Of a stretch of 64,000 bases of DNA, positions 45,373 to 54,613 are shown piece by piece. Location of the stretch: assembly GCA_913063265.1 (NCBI GenBank), contig CAJXZG010000007.1:37310-101309 (forward strand), given 5' to 3'. Origin of the DNA: an uncultured Prolixibacteraceae bacterium (lineage in GTDB: Bacteria; Bacteroidota; Bacteroidia; Bacteroidales; Prolixibacteraceae). Every line of letters begins with the position of its first letter. Position 1 is the stretch's first letter. A program made the translations under genes and the position numbers. Below the pieces are notes generated by a model. It was not told the origin of the DNA. It was given only the letters and a program-made list of their open reading frames with translations, and made no database searches.

Positions 45373-45738
45373 ATGAAAATCAAAACAATTTTACTGTTTT
45401 TTGTAATCATGAGCTCATCTGTTGGTGTGCATGCTCAATTGAAAGGGAAAACATTCCAGGCAAAACTTGGAGAAATGGGAACCTTTAAAATGGAATTTAA
45501 AGAAAATACTTTTTTTCTGTACAATTCAGGAGGACAAACAATGGTGGAAGGAGAATACCAGATTGAAGAAAATACAGTTGTTTTAATCGATAAAAAAGGA
45601 CCTATATCCTGTCAGCCCGGAAACAAAGGAGAATACAAATTCACATTGACGAATGAAGAATTAAAACTTGAACTGATTGAAGACAACTGTCCGGGAAGAA
45701 AAGCACTGGCAATTAGTGCCTGGAAAAAAATTGAATAA
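45373..45738 (+). CDS. Small exported lipocalin-like protein
   Basis: A 121-residue protein with a signal peptide (ILLFFVIMSSSVGVHAQ). The remaining ~100 residues alternate short strands (GTFKMEFKENTFFLYNS, MVEGEYQIEENTVVLIDKKG, GEYKFTLTNEELKLELIEDNC). This pattern is common in Bacteroidota lipocalin-like or copper-resistance-like small beta-barrels. Two cysteines (in ISCQPGN and DNCPGR) could form a disulfide. No function can be assigned. It ends just before a strong terminator shared with gltX. Confidence 0.55.
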   Translation: MKIKTILLFFVIMSSSVGVHAQLKGKTFQAKLGEMGTFKMEFKENTFFLYNSGGQTMVEGEYQIEENTVVLIDKKGPISCQPGNKGEYKFTLTNEELKLELIEDNCPGRKALAISAWKKIE

Positions 45739-45745
45739 ATAATAG

Positions 45746-45780
45746 AAGAGAGGATTTTATTTTCTATAAAATCCTCTCTT
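45746..45780. terminator. Bidirectional terminator between the small exported protein and gltX
   Basis: A perfect 15-bp stem (AAGAGAGGATTTTAT / ATAAAATCCTCTCTT) with a 5-base loop lies between two convergent genes. The A/T-rich arms can supply a U-run on both strands. Confidence 0.8.
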
Positions 45781-45787
45781 TGAATCC

Positions 45788-47323
45788 TTATTGTTTACTT
45801 ATATTCTCAATCGCTGAAGTTATCCTTGCTATAGCTTCCGCTTTTCCCAACAATTCGCAAATTACAAACAAATCAGGTCCAACATTTCCTCCAACCAAAC
45901 TTAAACGAAGCGGATTCATCACAACACCAAATCCCCACTCTTTTTCATTCATAAAACCTGAAAATGCATCTTTAATAGAAGCTGCTTCCCACTTTTCCAC
46001 AGATTCGAACATGTTAACAATTTCTGCCAATTTGTTGGGTGTATCTTCCTTCCAGCGTTTTTTTACCGTTTTGGCATCATATTCTTTTGGTGCTACAAAA
46101 AAGTAGTAACCCTGATCCCAGATATCAGAAACAAATTCACATCGTTCTTTGATTTCAGCAACTACTGCATTTATTTTTTTGTCTGAAGCTTTAACTCCCT
46201 TTTCCTCAAGAATTGGTTTAAATAATTCTGAAAGTTCTTCAACCGATTTTCCCTGGAAATAGTGTTTATTAAACCATTTCGCCTTTTCGGGATCGAAGCG
46301 TGAACCTGATTTAACAACTCGATCAAGGCTGAAAATTTTACCTAATTCATCAAGAGAAAAGAATTCCTGTTCTGTCCCGGGATTCCAACCCAACAAGGCA
46401 AGCAGGTTTATAAATGCTCCCGGGAAATAACCATCTTCTCGATAACCCCTTGAAACATCTCCTGATTTTGGATCAGACCATTTTAATGGAAACACCGGAA
46501 ATCCTAACTTGTCGCCATCACGTTTACTTAATTTCCCCTTACCAACCGGTTTTAAAATTAAGGGCAAATGTGCGAATTTTGGTTTTGTCTCTTCCCATCC
46601 CAATGCTTTGTACAATAATACATGCAAGGGCATCGACGGCAACCATTCCTCTCCCCTGATAACATGCGATATTTCCATTAAATGGTCATCCACGACATTG
46701 GCTAAATGATATGTAGGCATTCCGTCAGACTTAAACAGTACTTTGTCATCCAGACTTTTTGTGGTATTAAAAGTAACTGAACCGCGGATTAAATCCTCCT
46801 CTGTAACATCTTTATCTTCCGGCATTTTAAACCGAATAACATAATTTTCGCCTGCATCAATTTTTTGCTGAACTTCTTCTGACGAAAGTTTAAGGGAGTT
46901 ATTTAGATTTTTGCGGGTACCAATTCCATAAGAAAAAGTTTCTTTATTTGCTTCAGCTTCTTTTCTTAAAGCATCAATTTCTTCAGGAGTATCAAAAGCA
47001 AAATATGCCCAACCCGATTCCACAAGTTGATCGGCGTATTTTTTATACAACTCTTTACGTTCGCTCTGACGATAGGGTCCAAATTCCCCACCAATACCAG
47101 GCCCTTCTTCCGGGTTTAATCCACACCAGTTCAGGCTTTCGATAATATATTCTTCGGCACCCGGAACAAATCGGTTTTGATCTGTATCTTCAATACGAAG
47201 AATAAAATCGCCATTATGTTTTTTTGCAAATAAATAGTTAAACAAAGCTGTTCTTACTCCTCCCATGTGAAGCGGTCCCGTAGGACTTGGCGCAAAACGC
47301 ACACGTACTTTTCTTTCAGTCAT
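45788..47323 (-). CDS. gltX: Glutamyl-tRNA synthetase
   Basis: A 511-residue class I aminoacyl-tRNA synthetase that charges tRNA-Glu. The HIGH-type motif is PTGPLHMGG (residues 14-22), with methionine in place of the more usual isoleucine or valine. The KMSKS-type motif is KLSKRDG near residue 264. The length suits bacterial GltX, and the C-terminal anticodon-binding part is complete (ending AIARITSAIENISKQ). It is on the reverse strand, convergent with the permease array. A likely promoter lies at 47347-47354. Confidence 0.95.
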   Translation of the reverse strand: MTERKVRVRFAPSPTGPLHMGGVRTALFNYLFAKKHNGDFILRIEDTDQNRFVPGAEEYIIESLNWCGLNPEEGPGIGGEFGPYRQSERKELYKKYADQLVESGWAYFAFDTPEEIDALRKEAEANKETFSYGIGTRKNLNNSLKLSSEEVQQKIDAGENYVIRFKMPEDKDVTEEDLIRGSVTFNTTKSLDDKVLFKSDGMPTYHLANVVDDHLMEISHVIRGEEWLPSMPLHVLLYKALGWEETKPKFAHLPLILKPVGKGKLSKRDGDKLGFPVFPLKWSDPKSGDVSRGYREDGYFPGAFINLLALLGWNPGTEQEFFSLDELGKIFSLDRVVKSGSRFDPEKAKWFNKHYFQGKSVEELSELFKPILEEKGVKASDKKINAVVAEIKERCEFVSDIWDQGYYFFVAPKEYDAKTVKKRWKEDTPNKLAEIVNMFESVEKWEAASIKDAFSGFMNEKEWGFGVVMNPLRLSLVGGNVGPDLFVICELLGKAEAIARITSAIENISKQ

Positions 47324-47346
47324 TTTAGTGCCATTTGAATTTGGCG

Positions 47347-47354
47347 CAAAGATA
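47347..47354 (-). promoter_or_regulatory. Probable gltX promoter (-7 box)
   Basis: On the reverse strand this reads TATCTTTG, a match to the Bacteroidota -7 consensus TAnnTTTG, 24 bases upstream of the gltX start. A TTG on the same strand about 22 bases further upstream could serve as the -33 element. Confidence 0.5.
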
Positions 47355-47409
47355 AAAAATTAGTTTTCAGTTAATGCAATGAAAATAATGAATGTTGATA
47401 GCAGGCAAT

Positions 47410-48082
47410 AGGCAAAATTGCAGTAGGCAATCATTTCTTATATTTCCTGATTACAAATATTTAGACTTTTGTCAACTTCATTTTTCAATTTACTTTTTAA
47501 TTGAAATGGCATGCTTTTTATCAATGTTTAGTTTTCGATAATTACTTTATTTTGTATTTGTTAACCACTAAAATGAATAATATGAAAAAAGGATTCCGAG
47601 GATTAACAGTTTATAAAAAGGCATTTGAATTAGGTATGGAAATTTTAATTATACCAAAGAATTTCCCAAAGAAGAGAAATACGAACTAACTGATCAAATC
47701 AGACGTTCATCCAGGGCAGTTTGCCGTGCAATTGGAGAAGGATATAGGAAACGTCAGTATCAAAAACAATTTTCAAGTAAAATGAGCGACTCTGATATGG
47801 AAAATACAGAAACTCAGGTGTCTTTAGATTTTGCTTTAGAATGTAATTACATTTCAGTTGAAATTTATAATAGATTAATTGAAAAATCTGAAGAGGTAGG
47901 ACGTCTCTTAAATCACATGGTAGAAAATCCAGAGAATTATAAACCGAGAAGTTGATGGAAAATTTTATACGGACATATTACAAAGAGCAATAAGCAAAAA
48001 CAAAAATAAATAGACTAAAACATTAACTAATCAAAAAATGAGATTTACGATTTTGATGAATTTGCCTACTGCAATTTTGCCT
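47410..48082. repeat. Inverted repeats enclosing the four-helix-bundle gene
   Basis: A 21-bp sequence at 47410-47430 (beginning AGGCAAAATTGC) recurs as its exact reverse complement at 48062-48082, with further partial matches outward. Between them lies one small gene of ~380 bp. The arrangement looks like a compact mobile or recombinogenic cassette inserted between gltX and kbl. No transposase is present. Confidence 0.65.
47573..47955 (+). pseudogene. Four-helix-bundle protein (23S rRNA IVP type), frameshifted
   Basis: The first frame reads MNNMKKGFRGLTVYKKAFEL and stops after a few more residues at 47689. The family-typical continuation is one frame over: FNYTKEFPKEEKYELTDQIR, then RRSSRAVCRAIGEGYRKR, ending PENYKPRS at 47955. 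Loss of one T in the run ATTTTAATT (near 47640) explains the break. The family is known as the 23S rRNA intervening-sequence/S23 four-helix bundle, of unclear function. It could be a true pseudogene or a sequencing error. It is enclosed by inverted repeats. Confidence 0.8.
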
Positions 48083-48132
48083 ACTGCCTATTACAAATCG
48101 ATAATTTAATACAGAACTAAAATATAACAAAC

Positions 48133-49320
48133 ATGTACGGAAAAATTAAAGAGGACCTTAAGCATACGTTGAAAGAATTAAAAGAACAGGGTTTATACAA
48201 AAGTGAAAGAATTATCACCTCATCACAAAGTTCTGAAATTAATGTTTCAACAGGTGAATCCGTTTTAAATTTTTGTGCCAATAACTACCTTGGCCTTGCA
48301 AATAATCCTGAAGTGGTAAAAGCTGCGCAGGATGTGATGAACGAATGGGGCTTTGGACTTTCATCGGTTCGTTTTATTTGTGGAACACAGCAAATTCACA
48401 AAGAGTTGGAAGAGAAAGTATCGGAGTTTTTAGGTACTGAAGATACCATACTGTATTGCGCTTGTTTTGATGCAAACGGAGGAGTTTTCGAGCCGCTATT
48501 AGGTCCCGATTCTGCAATCATTTCTGATGAGTTGAACCATGCCTCAATTATTGATGGAGTGCGACTTTGTAAAGCACAGAGATTTCGTTACAAACACTCC
48601 AATATGGATGAACTGGAAAAATGCTTAAAAGATGCTTCAGATGCAAAATACAGGATAATAGTAACCGATGGCGTATTCTCGATGGATGGTGATATTGCAA
48701 AACTGCCTGAGATAGTTGAACTTTCTAAAAAGTACGATGCCCTGGTTATGGTTGATGATTCTCATGCTACCGGTTATATTGGTAAAACCGGAAGAGGAAC
48801 AGCAGAACATTTTGGTTTGCTTGGCGAAATAGATATTATTACCACAACATTTGGAAAAGCCATGGGAGGTGGAAACGGAGGTTGTACATCAGGTAAAAAA
48901 GAAATCATTGATATGCTGAGGCAACGTTCAAGGCCATACCTGTTTTCAAATACCCTGGCACCGGCAACTGTTGGAGCAACATTAAAAGTTATTGATATGC
49001 TTACAGGTTCATCAGAATTACCTGCAAAAACAATGGCCAATGCAAAACATTTCAGAAAACAAATGGAAGCAGCAGGTTTTGACCTAGTAAAAGGAGATAC
49101 TGCCATTGTTCCGGTAATGATTTATGACGAACCTTTAGCCATAAAATTTGCCGATGAACTTCTGAAAGAAGGAGTTTATGTAATAGGATTCTGTTTTCCG
49201 GTAGTTCCACGGGGAAAGGCCAGAATCAGAGTGCAGTTGTCGGCAGCACATTCTTTTGAACAAATAGACAAAGCTGTTAATGCATTTATTAAGGTGGGTA
49301 AAACCCTGGGAATTATTTGA
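48133..49320 (+). CDS. kbl: Glycine C-acetyltransferase (2-amino-3-ketobutyrate CoA ligase)
   Basis: A 395-residue PLP-dependent alpha-oxoamine synthase. It converts 2-amino-3-oxobutanoate and CoA to glycine and acetyl-CoA in threonine breakdown. The PLP lysine is Lys242 in TTFGKAMGGGNGG. Other landmarks are FCANNYLGLANNPEV, SDELNHASIIDGVRL and VMVDDSHATGYIGKTGRGT. The length and the KAMGGGNGG context favour Kbl over 8-amino-7-oxononanoate synthase or serine palmitoyltransferase. No threonine dehydrogenase is adjacent. Confidence 0.93.
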   Translation: MYGKIKEDLKHTLKELKEQGLYKSERIITSSQSSEINVSTGESVLNFCANNYLGLANNPEVVKAAQDVMNEWGFGLSSVRFICGTQQIHKELEEKVSEFLGTEDTILYCACFDANGGVFEPLLGPDSAIISDELNHASIIDGVRLCKAQRFRYKHSNMDELEKCLKDASDAKYRIIVTDGVFSMDGDIAKLPEIVELSKKYDALVMVDDSHATGYIGKTGRGTAEHFGLLGEIDIITTTFGKAMGGGNGGCTSGKKEIIDMLRQRSRPYLFSNTLAPATVGATLKVIDMLTGSSELPAKTMANAKHFRKQMEAAGFDLVKGDTAIVPVMIYDEPLAIKFADELLKEGVYVIGFCFPVVPRGKARIRVQLSAAHSFEQIDKAVNAFIKVGKTLGII

Positions 49321-49437
49321 TTTAAAATTTTTTTGTTCACCATTTTACATTGACTTTATAAAACAGTAGTCATGTAAATGCTATTAGTTTGCTAATTCCC
49401 AATTAGTTAATAAATTAGTTCTGATATAAAGCAGTTC

Positions 49438-49470
49438 ATCTCCTGCAATTATGTTAATTTTGCAGGAGAT
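49438..49470 (+). promoter_or_regulatory. Palindrome over the sigma-factor promoter
   Basis: Perfect 11-bp arms ATCTCCTGCAA (49438-49448) and TTGCAGGAGAT (49460-49470) are separated by 11 bases. The right arm overlaps TAATTTTG (49455-49462), a match to the Bacteroidota -7 consensus. The structure ends 18 bases before the sigma-factor start. It may be an operator or an mRNA hairpin at the very 5' end. No T-run follows, so it is a poor terminator for kbl. Confidence 0.5.
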
Positions 49471-49488
49471 ATAAGTTTTGTTGAACTA

Positions 49489-50085
49489 ATGCAAGAGCCT
49501 GACTTAAAAATCATTAAACTCCTAAAAAGTGGAAATCAAAAGGTTTTTGAATCCATTTTTCAGAAATACAATGGAATTCTTTTTGTTTATGCAAAAGAAT
49601 ATGTTGTAGATACAGAAGTTGCAAATGAAATGGTTCAGGAAACATTTTTAAAGCTGTGGGAAGTCAAGGATACATTGTCTGACAATACAACTATTCAATC
49701 CTATTTGTATCGAATTACAAGAAACAATTGTCTGAATTATCTTAAACATCTAAAAGTTCACGAAAAATATAAAAAACTAACCATTGCCCGTCGAATGGAA
49801 ATATCCCTGAACTATTCAGCTTTAAGTGCCGACAGTGCTGATAAAATTATATCTGAAGAACTGGAAGAAAAAATAGACTTTGCAATAAAATCTCTGCCTC
49901 CAAAATGCAAACTCATTTTTAAAATGAGCCGACAGGAGGAAAAAAAATACAAAGAAATTGCCGAAGAACTAAACCTTTCAGTAAAAACAATTGAAAACCA
50001 AATTTTAAAAGCATTGAAGATTTTAAGAAAGCATCTCGAAGATTATATCACAATTATAATCATGCTGCTTTTAAATAATTTCTAA
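49489..50085 (+). CDS. ECF-type RNA polymerase sigma-70 factor
   Basis: A 198-residue extracytoplasmic-function sigma factor. Region 2 lies in FQKYNGILFVYAKEYVVD and NEMVQETFLKLWE. Region 4 lies in LPPKCKLIFKMSRQEEKKYK with the recognition helix in LNLSVKTIENQILKALKIL. The protein ends in a short hydrophobic tail (ITIIIMLLLNNF). It heads the order sigma-FecR-SusC-SusD, the Bacteroidota version of FecIR-type trans-envelope control, and most likely drives the SusC/SusD genes downstream. Confidence 0.92.
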   Translation: MQEPDLKIIKLLKSGNQKVFESIFQKYNGILFVYAKEYVVDTEVANEMVQETFLKLWEVKDTLSDNTTIQSYLYRITRNNCLNYLKHLKVHEKYKKLTIARRMEISLNYSALSADSADKIISEELEEKIDFAIKSLPPKCKLIFKMSRQEEKKYKEIAEELNLSVKTIENQILKALKILRKHLEDYITIIIMLLLNNF

Positions 50086-50148
50086 AAAAACAACCAACAT
50101 AATAGGGGTAATACCGGGTTAGGTTGTTTATATATTGATTCGATAAGT

Positions 50149-51132
50149 ATGAAAAGTCAGGAATTAATTACAAAATATTTAAACAACGAGGCCAGTCAGT
50201 CTGAAATTCAGGAACTTAAGTCATGGATTGATAAATCTGAAGAAAATAGAAATGAATTTGCTTTGCAAAAAAACAGTCATGCTCTTTTGGCTTCACAGAT
50301 AGCAACTGGTAAAAGTAATTCTGAACCAGGGCAAATTCTTGTGAAAAATCGTGCAGGAAAAAAAATTGAAACATCATTACGCAAAATATATGGAATTGCA
50401 GCAAGCGTATTTTTTCCGGTATTGCTGATAGTTACAGCCTGGTTATTGTATACACAGTATCAAAAAGCAAATCAGGAAATTTACACTGAATTTATAGCTC
50501 CTCCTAAGCATAATTCACAGGTAATTTTATCGGATGGAACCCATGTTTGGTTAAGTCCCGAGTCTAGTCTGAAATATACAAATAGTTACGGTCAACGAGA
50601 CCGAACTGTAGAATTAAAAGGAGAGGGCTATTTTGAAGTTGAAAAAAATCCGGATAAACCTTTCATTATTGAAATGGATAACGCAAATATCACGGTTCTG
50701 GGAACATCTTTTAATGTCGAAGCATATCCCGAAGACAAGTTAATCAGAACTACCATCGTAAGAGGTTCAGTTGAAATTGCGTCGGAAAAATTATTCGAAT
50801 CGATGGTTTTAACACCTGGTGACCAGTTTACTTTTGACATGGAAAACAATAATGCTTACGTGGAAAAAGTAAACACGGAAATTTATCGTTTGGTAAAAGA
50901 CGGATTGCTGCTTTTTAAAAGAAATAACCTTTCTGAAATATGCAGGAAGTTGGAAAGATGGTACATGATTCCAATAGAATATGACGACACAGGAGATGAC
51001 AATTTATTATTTACAGCAAAATTTGAAGATGAATCGATTGAAACCATATTGAAAATTGTAAATGAGACTATACCAATTAATTACAAATACATAAACAATC
51101 AAATAAAAGTTGAAAAAATGAAAAAACAGTAA
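50149..51132 (+). CDS. FecR-type anti-sigma factor
   Basis: A 327-residue inner-membrane regulator. A cytoplasmic N-terminal part (~1-78) would bind the sigma factor. One membrane helix follows (~80-103, AASVFFPVLLIVTAWLLY). The periplasmic FecR domain contains HVWLSPESSLKY and GEGYFEVEKNPDKPFIIE, and a C-terminal DUF4974 domain follows (LSEICRKLERWYMI to the end). By family it transmits a signal from the SusC STN domain to the sigma factor. It lies 63 bp after the sigma gene. Confidence 0.9.
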   Translation: MKSQELITKYLNNEASQSEIQELKSWIDKSEENRNEFALQKNSHALLASQIATGKSNSEPGQILVKNRAGKKIETSLRKIYGIAASVFFPVLLIVTAWLLYTQYQKANQEIYTEFIAPPKHNSQVILSDGTHVWLSPESSLKYTNSYGQRDRTVELKGEGYFEVEKNPDKPFIIEMDNANITVLGTSFNVEAYPEDKLIRTTIVRGSVEIASEKLFESMVLTPGDQFTFDMENNNAYVEKVNTEIYRLVKDGLLLFKRNNLSEICRKLERWYMIPIEYDDTGDDNLLFTAKFEDESIETILKIVNETIPINYKYINNQIKVEKMKKQ

Positions 51133-51198
51133 ATTATTAATTAATAAACCAACTAAACTTAAATACTAACTTTATTTATTAATCTAATTAAACGATTT

Positions 51199-54100
51199 AT
51201 GAAAAACTATCTAACTAAAACACCCATTAAAATGCGTGGATTACGGGTTGTACTGCTCGTTGCCATTCTCATTGTTTCAGGGGTGCTACAGGTGTCAGCA
51301 AGCACTTATTCTGAAACAAAAAAACTTTCGTTGCGGCTAAAAAATGCCAGTATTGAATCTGTTTTGAATCAAATTGAAGATCAAAGTGAATTTAGGTTTG
51401 TTTTTAATGAAAATGAATTCGACATTACCAGGAGAGTAAATGTTGATGTAACTGACGAAAGAGTGGAAACAATTCTTGAAGATCTGCTTGAAGATTCAGG
51501 TATGAACTACAAGATCATTGACAGGCAAATTATCATTGCTAAAAATGTTTCTGCATTTAACACTACCCAACAATCCAATAGGGTGAGCGGAAAGGTTTCA
51601 GATGAAAACGGAGAATCAATCCCGGGAGTTTCTATTATTGTGGATGGAACTACTATTGGAGTAATTACCGACATCAACGGACGGTATTCGATTGATTTAC
51701 CTGAAGGAAAAGATGTAATTACATTTACTTTTGTTGGTATGAAACCACAAACAATTACTACAGATGGTCGTTCGGTAATTGATATTACCATGGAAGCTGA
51801 AGTAATAGGTGTTGACGAAGTAGTTGTTATTGGATATACTTCAACTTCCCGCAGGAATGTTGCCAGTTCGATTTCTAAAATTACCAGCGACGATATCATT
51901 GGTCTTTCTGCAGCAGATGTTCGCCAGACGATTCAAGGTAAAATGGCCGGTGTACAGGTAGTAAATAACAGTGGTGACCCAGGTGCCGGTGCACGAATTA
52001 TTATTCGTGGTATGGGTTCATTCTCAAATCCTGATCCACTTTATGTAATCGATGGTATTCAGGGGGGAGACATCAACTCAGTTGCTTCTCAGGATATTGA
52101 AAGTATTACGGTTTTAAAAGATGCTGCAACAACTGCGATTTACGGTTCTGCTGCAGCAAACGGTGTTGTTATTATTACAACCAAAAGCGGTAAAATTGGT
52201 GATGTTAAAGTTAACTACGATGGTTCTATTGGTATGGCACAAATTAATAAAAGATACGACATGCTGAATGCACCTCAATATGTTGATTTGGTTGCAGATA
52301 TTCAGGCCGCAGGAGGATTGGAATTAACAGAAAAACTTAAATCACCATACGTACAGGAAACACGTACTGACTGGCAGGAAGAAATATTCAGAAATGCAAT
52401 AGTAACTGACCATAATTTACGTTTAAGCGGTGGTGGCGAAAATGCAACCTACTCTTTCTCGGCAGGTTACCAAAATCATGAGTCTACGGTAATCGATCGT
52501 AATTTCCAAAGGGTAACCCTTGCAGCCAAATTAGACGAAAAATTGTTTAACAACCGTTTAAAATTAGGACAGCACATTCGTGTTAAAAATGATGTAAACA
52601 AAGGTCACCTGGCAAATTTTAACGATGCATTACGTATGCCTCCTTATACTCCTGTTTATGATGAAACAAACCTTGGTGGATACGGCCGTGCCGACAAAGT
52701 AACAGACTTGAATGATGCCAATAACCCATTAAACGAAGTATATAATTCAGACTTGGAAAACAGAAGGCTAAATGTAAATATTGAATTGTATGCAGAACTT
52801 GATATTTATGATGGTTTAAGGTTTAAAACACAGGCTCGCTTAGCCGGTGGAAACTATCATCAGTATGATTGGGATTATCCTTCAAACGGAGGTAACTTTG
52901 CAAGAACATCCTCTTCTATTGCAGAAACATATAACTGGTTCTACAGTGCTTTGGTAGAAAACTTTTTTTCATATGACAAAATATTCGGCGACCATAGCAT
53001 CAATGCAACTCTGGGTAACTCATGGTCACCATCAAGAATTTACAGACAAGTTCAGGTTGGTGGTTCAGACTATACAAGTGATGAAATTAAAAACGTTGCC
53101 CTGGCCAATTCAAATGCGGTTAACGGCGCACAGGTAAACAGCGGAAAATCACGCCTATCATACTTTGGCAGATTAGGTTATACCTTCAGAGAAAAATATG
53201 TATTAAATGCAAGCGTAAGAAGGGATGGTTCAAGTGTATTTGGTGCAAATAACCGCTGGGGTACATTCTATGGACTTGGAGCAGCCTGGACAATTTCAAG
53301 TGAAGATTTTATGGCAAACTCTTCAATCTCTAACTTAAAACTTCGTGTTAGTTATGGTAAAACAGGGAATGATAATATTCCTCCGTTCTTAACTGCTTCA
53401 AGTGTTTGGAAGGGTAACAGTAATAATATTGTTTATTCTTTTGGTGATGGAACCAACTTTAGTACAGGCTCTATTGTTAACAGTGTAGCTAACCCTGATT
53501 TGAAATGGGAAGAAACCACTCAGTTCGATATTGGTTTCGATATTGGTTTTCTGGATAATCGTTTGAATTTTGTAGTTGATTACTACAATCGCAACAACGA
53601 TGATCTGTTAATTGAAACACAACTTCCATGGACAACAGGTTTAGGAGTCCCGGGAGGGAATGCAACTCAATGGGTTAATGCTGCAAGTATGAAAAACAGC
53701 GGTTTCGAATTTGCCGTTAATTATGGCGATAATTCAAAAGAATTTAAATGGGACATTTCGTTCAATACTACTTATAGTGTAAATGAAGTAACAGCTCTTG
53801 GAACGGCAGGAGACCTTCCGATTACAAAAGGTGAATTTGTTGCCGGTATTGGGAATACAACAAGAACAGATATTGGACATCCATTGGCGTCGTATTACGG
53901 ATATGTAGTGGACCATGTTGCTGTGGACCAGGCAGAAGTTGATGCTTTAAATGCAGCAGCAGCAGAAGCTTCGGGTGGCGAAGTTACAGAATACAAAGTT
54001 GGATTAAAACCAGGAGACTTTATCTGGAAAGATGTTGACGGAAACGGATACATAGATGATGAAGACAGAACTTATATTGGAAATCCATCTCCAACATGGC

Positions 54101-54600
54101 AATATGGTGGTATATTCAATGCCTCGTTTAAAAACTTCGATTTCCAGTTACAATTCCACGGAATTGCTGATGTTGAAGTTGTTAATGGTGGTCGTTACTG
54201 GTGGGAAGGAATGTCGAAACCATTTAACAATACTACAAATGTATTACGCAGGTGGAGGCAAGAAGGTGATGTAACTGACATACCTGCTGCCGGACAAAAC
54301 TCAGGTTCGAACCTGACATTCTCTGACTGGTATGTTGAAAAAGGTGATTATCTGAGAGTTAAGAATATAACTTTAGGATATAATTTACCAGGCTCCATTT
54401 TTAATGATACCTTTAGTAAGTTCAGAATTTATGTGGCAGTTCAAAATGCTTTAACATTTACCAGCTATTCGGGTTACGATCCGGAAATCTCTACTTACGA
54501 TGCAAACAACAACGATCTGATTATTTTCTCACGTGGTATCGACAGGTATCAACGTCCGAACCCAACTATGTATCGTTTTGGTATCCAGTTAAACTTCTAA
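51199..54600 (+). CDS. SusC/RagA-family TonB-dependent outer membrane transporter
   Basis: An 1133-residue TonB-linked porin. The order is signal peptide (~1-36), STN/secretin-like signalling domain (~45-110, SLRLKNASIESVLNQIED), CarboxypepD_reg-like domain (~125-205, GKVSDENGESIPGVSIIVDG), plug (~220-330, MAGVQVVNNSGDPGAGARI, LYVIDGIQGGD) and a beta-barrel ending FGIQLNF. The STN domain fits control through the neighbouring FecR and sigma factor. It imports oligosaccharides or similar nutrients together with the SusD protein. The start is ATG 51199. Confidence 0.95.
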   Translation: MKNYLTKTPIKMRGLRVVLLVAILIVSGVLQVSASTYSETKKLSLRLKNASIESVLNQIEDQSEFRFVFNENEFDITRRVNVDVTDERVETILEDLLEDSGMNYKIIDRQIIIAKNVSAFNTTQQSNRVSGKVSDENGESIPGVSIIVDGTTIGVITDINGRYSIDLPEGKDVITFTFVGMKPQTITTDGRSVIDITMEAEVIGVDEVVVIGYTSTSRRNVASSISKITSDDIIGLSAADVRQTIQGKMAGVQVVNNSGDPGAGARIIIRGMGSFSNPDPLYVIDGIQGGDINSVASQDIESITVLKDAATTAIYGSAAANGVVIITTKSGKIGDVKVNYDGSIGMAQINKRYDMLNAPQYVDLVADIQAAGGLELTEKLKSPYVQETRTDWQEEIFRNAIVTDHNLRLSGGGENATYSFSAGYQNHESTVIDRNFQRVTLAAKLDEKLFNNRLKLGQHIRVKNDVNKGHLANFNDALRMPPYTPVYDETNLGGYGRADKVTDLNDANNPLNEVYNSDLENRRLNVNIELYAELDIYDGLRFKTQARLAGGNYHQYDWDYPSNGGNFARTSSSIAETYNWFYSALVENFFSYDKIFGDHSINATLGNSWSPSRIYRQVQVGGSDYTSDEIKNVALANSNAVNGAQVNSGKSRLSYFGRLGYTFREKYVLNASVRRDGSSVFGANNRWGTFYGLGAAWTISSEDFMANSSISNLKLRVSYGKTGNDNIPPFLTASSVWKGNSNNIVYSFGDGTNFSTGSIVNSVANPDLKWEETTQFDIGFDIGFLDNRLNFVVDYYNRNNDDLLIETQLPWTTGLGVPGGNATQWVNAASMKNSGFEFAVNYGDNSKEFKWDISFNTTYSVNEVTALGTAGDLPITKGEFVAGIGNTTRTDIGHPLASYYGYVVDHVAVDQAEVDALNAAAAEASGGEVTEYKVGLKPGDFIWKDVDGNGYIDDEDRTYIGNPSPTWQYGGIFNASFKNFDFQLQFHGIADVEVVNGGRYWWEGMSKPFNNTTNVLRRWRQEGDVTDIPAAGQNSGSNLTFSDWYVEKGDYLRVKNITLGYNLPGSIFNDTFSKFRIYVAVQNALTFTSYSGYDPEISTYDANNNDLIIFSRGIDRYQRPNPTMYRFGIQLNF

Positions 54601-54613
54601 AATATTGAAAATC

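Noticed and set aside
47573..47955. Four-helix-bundle gene as the accessory gene (Avd) of a diversity-generating retroelement
   Set aside because: No reverse transcriptase, template repeat or variable repeat is present. The sequence fits the S23/IVP family better.
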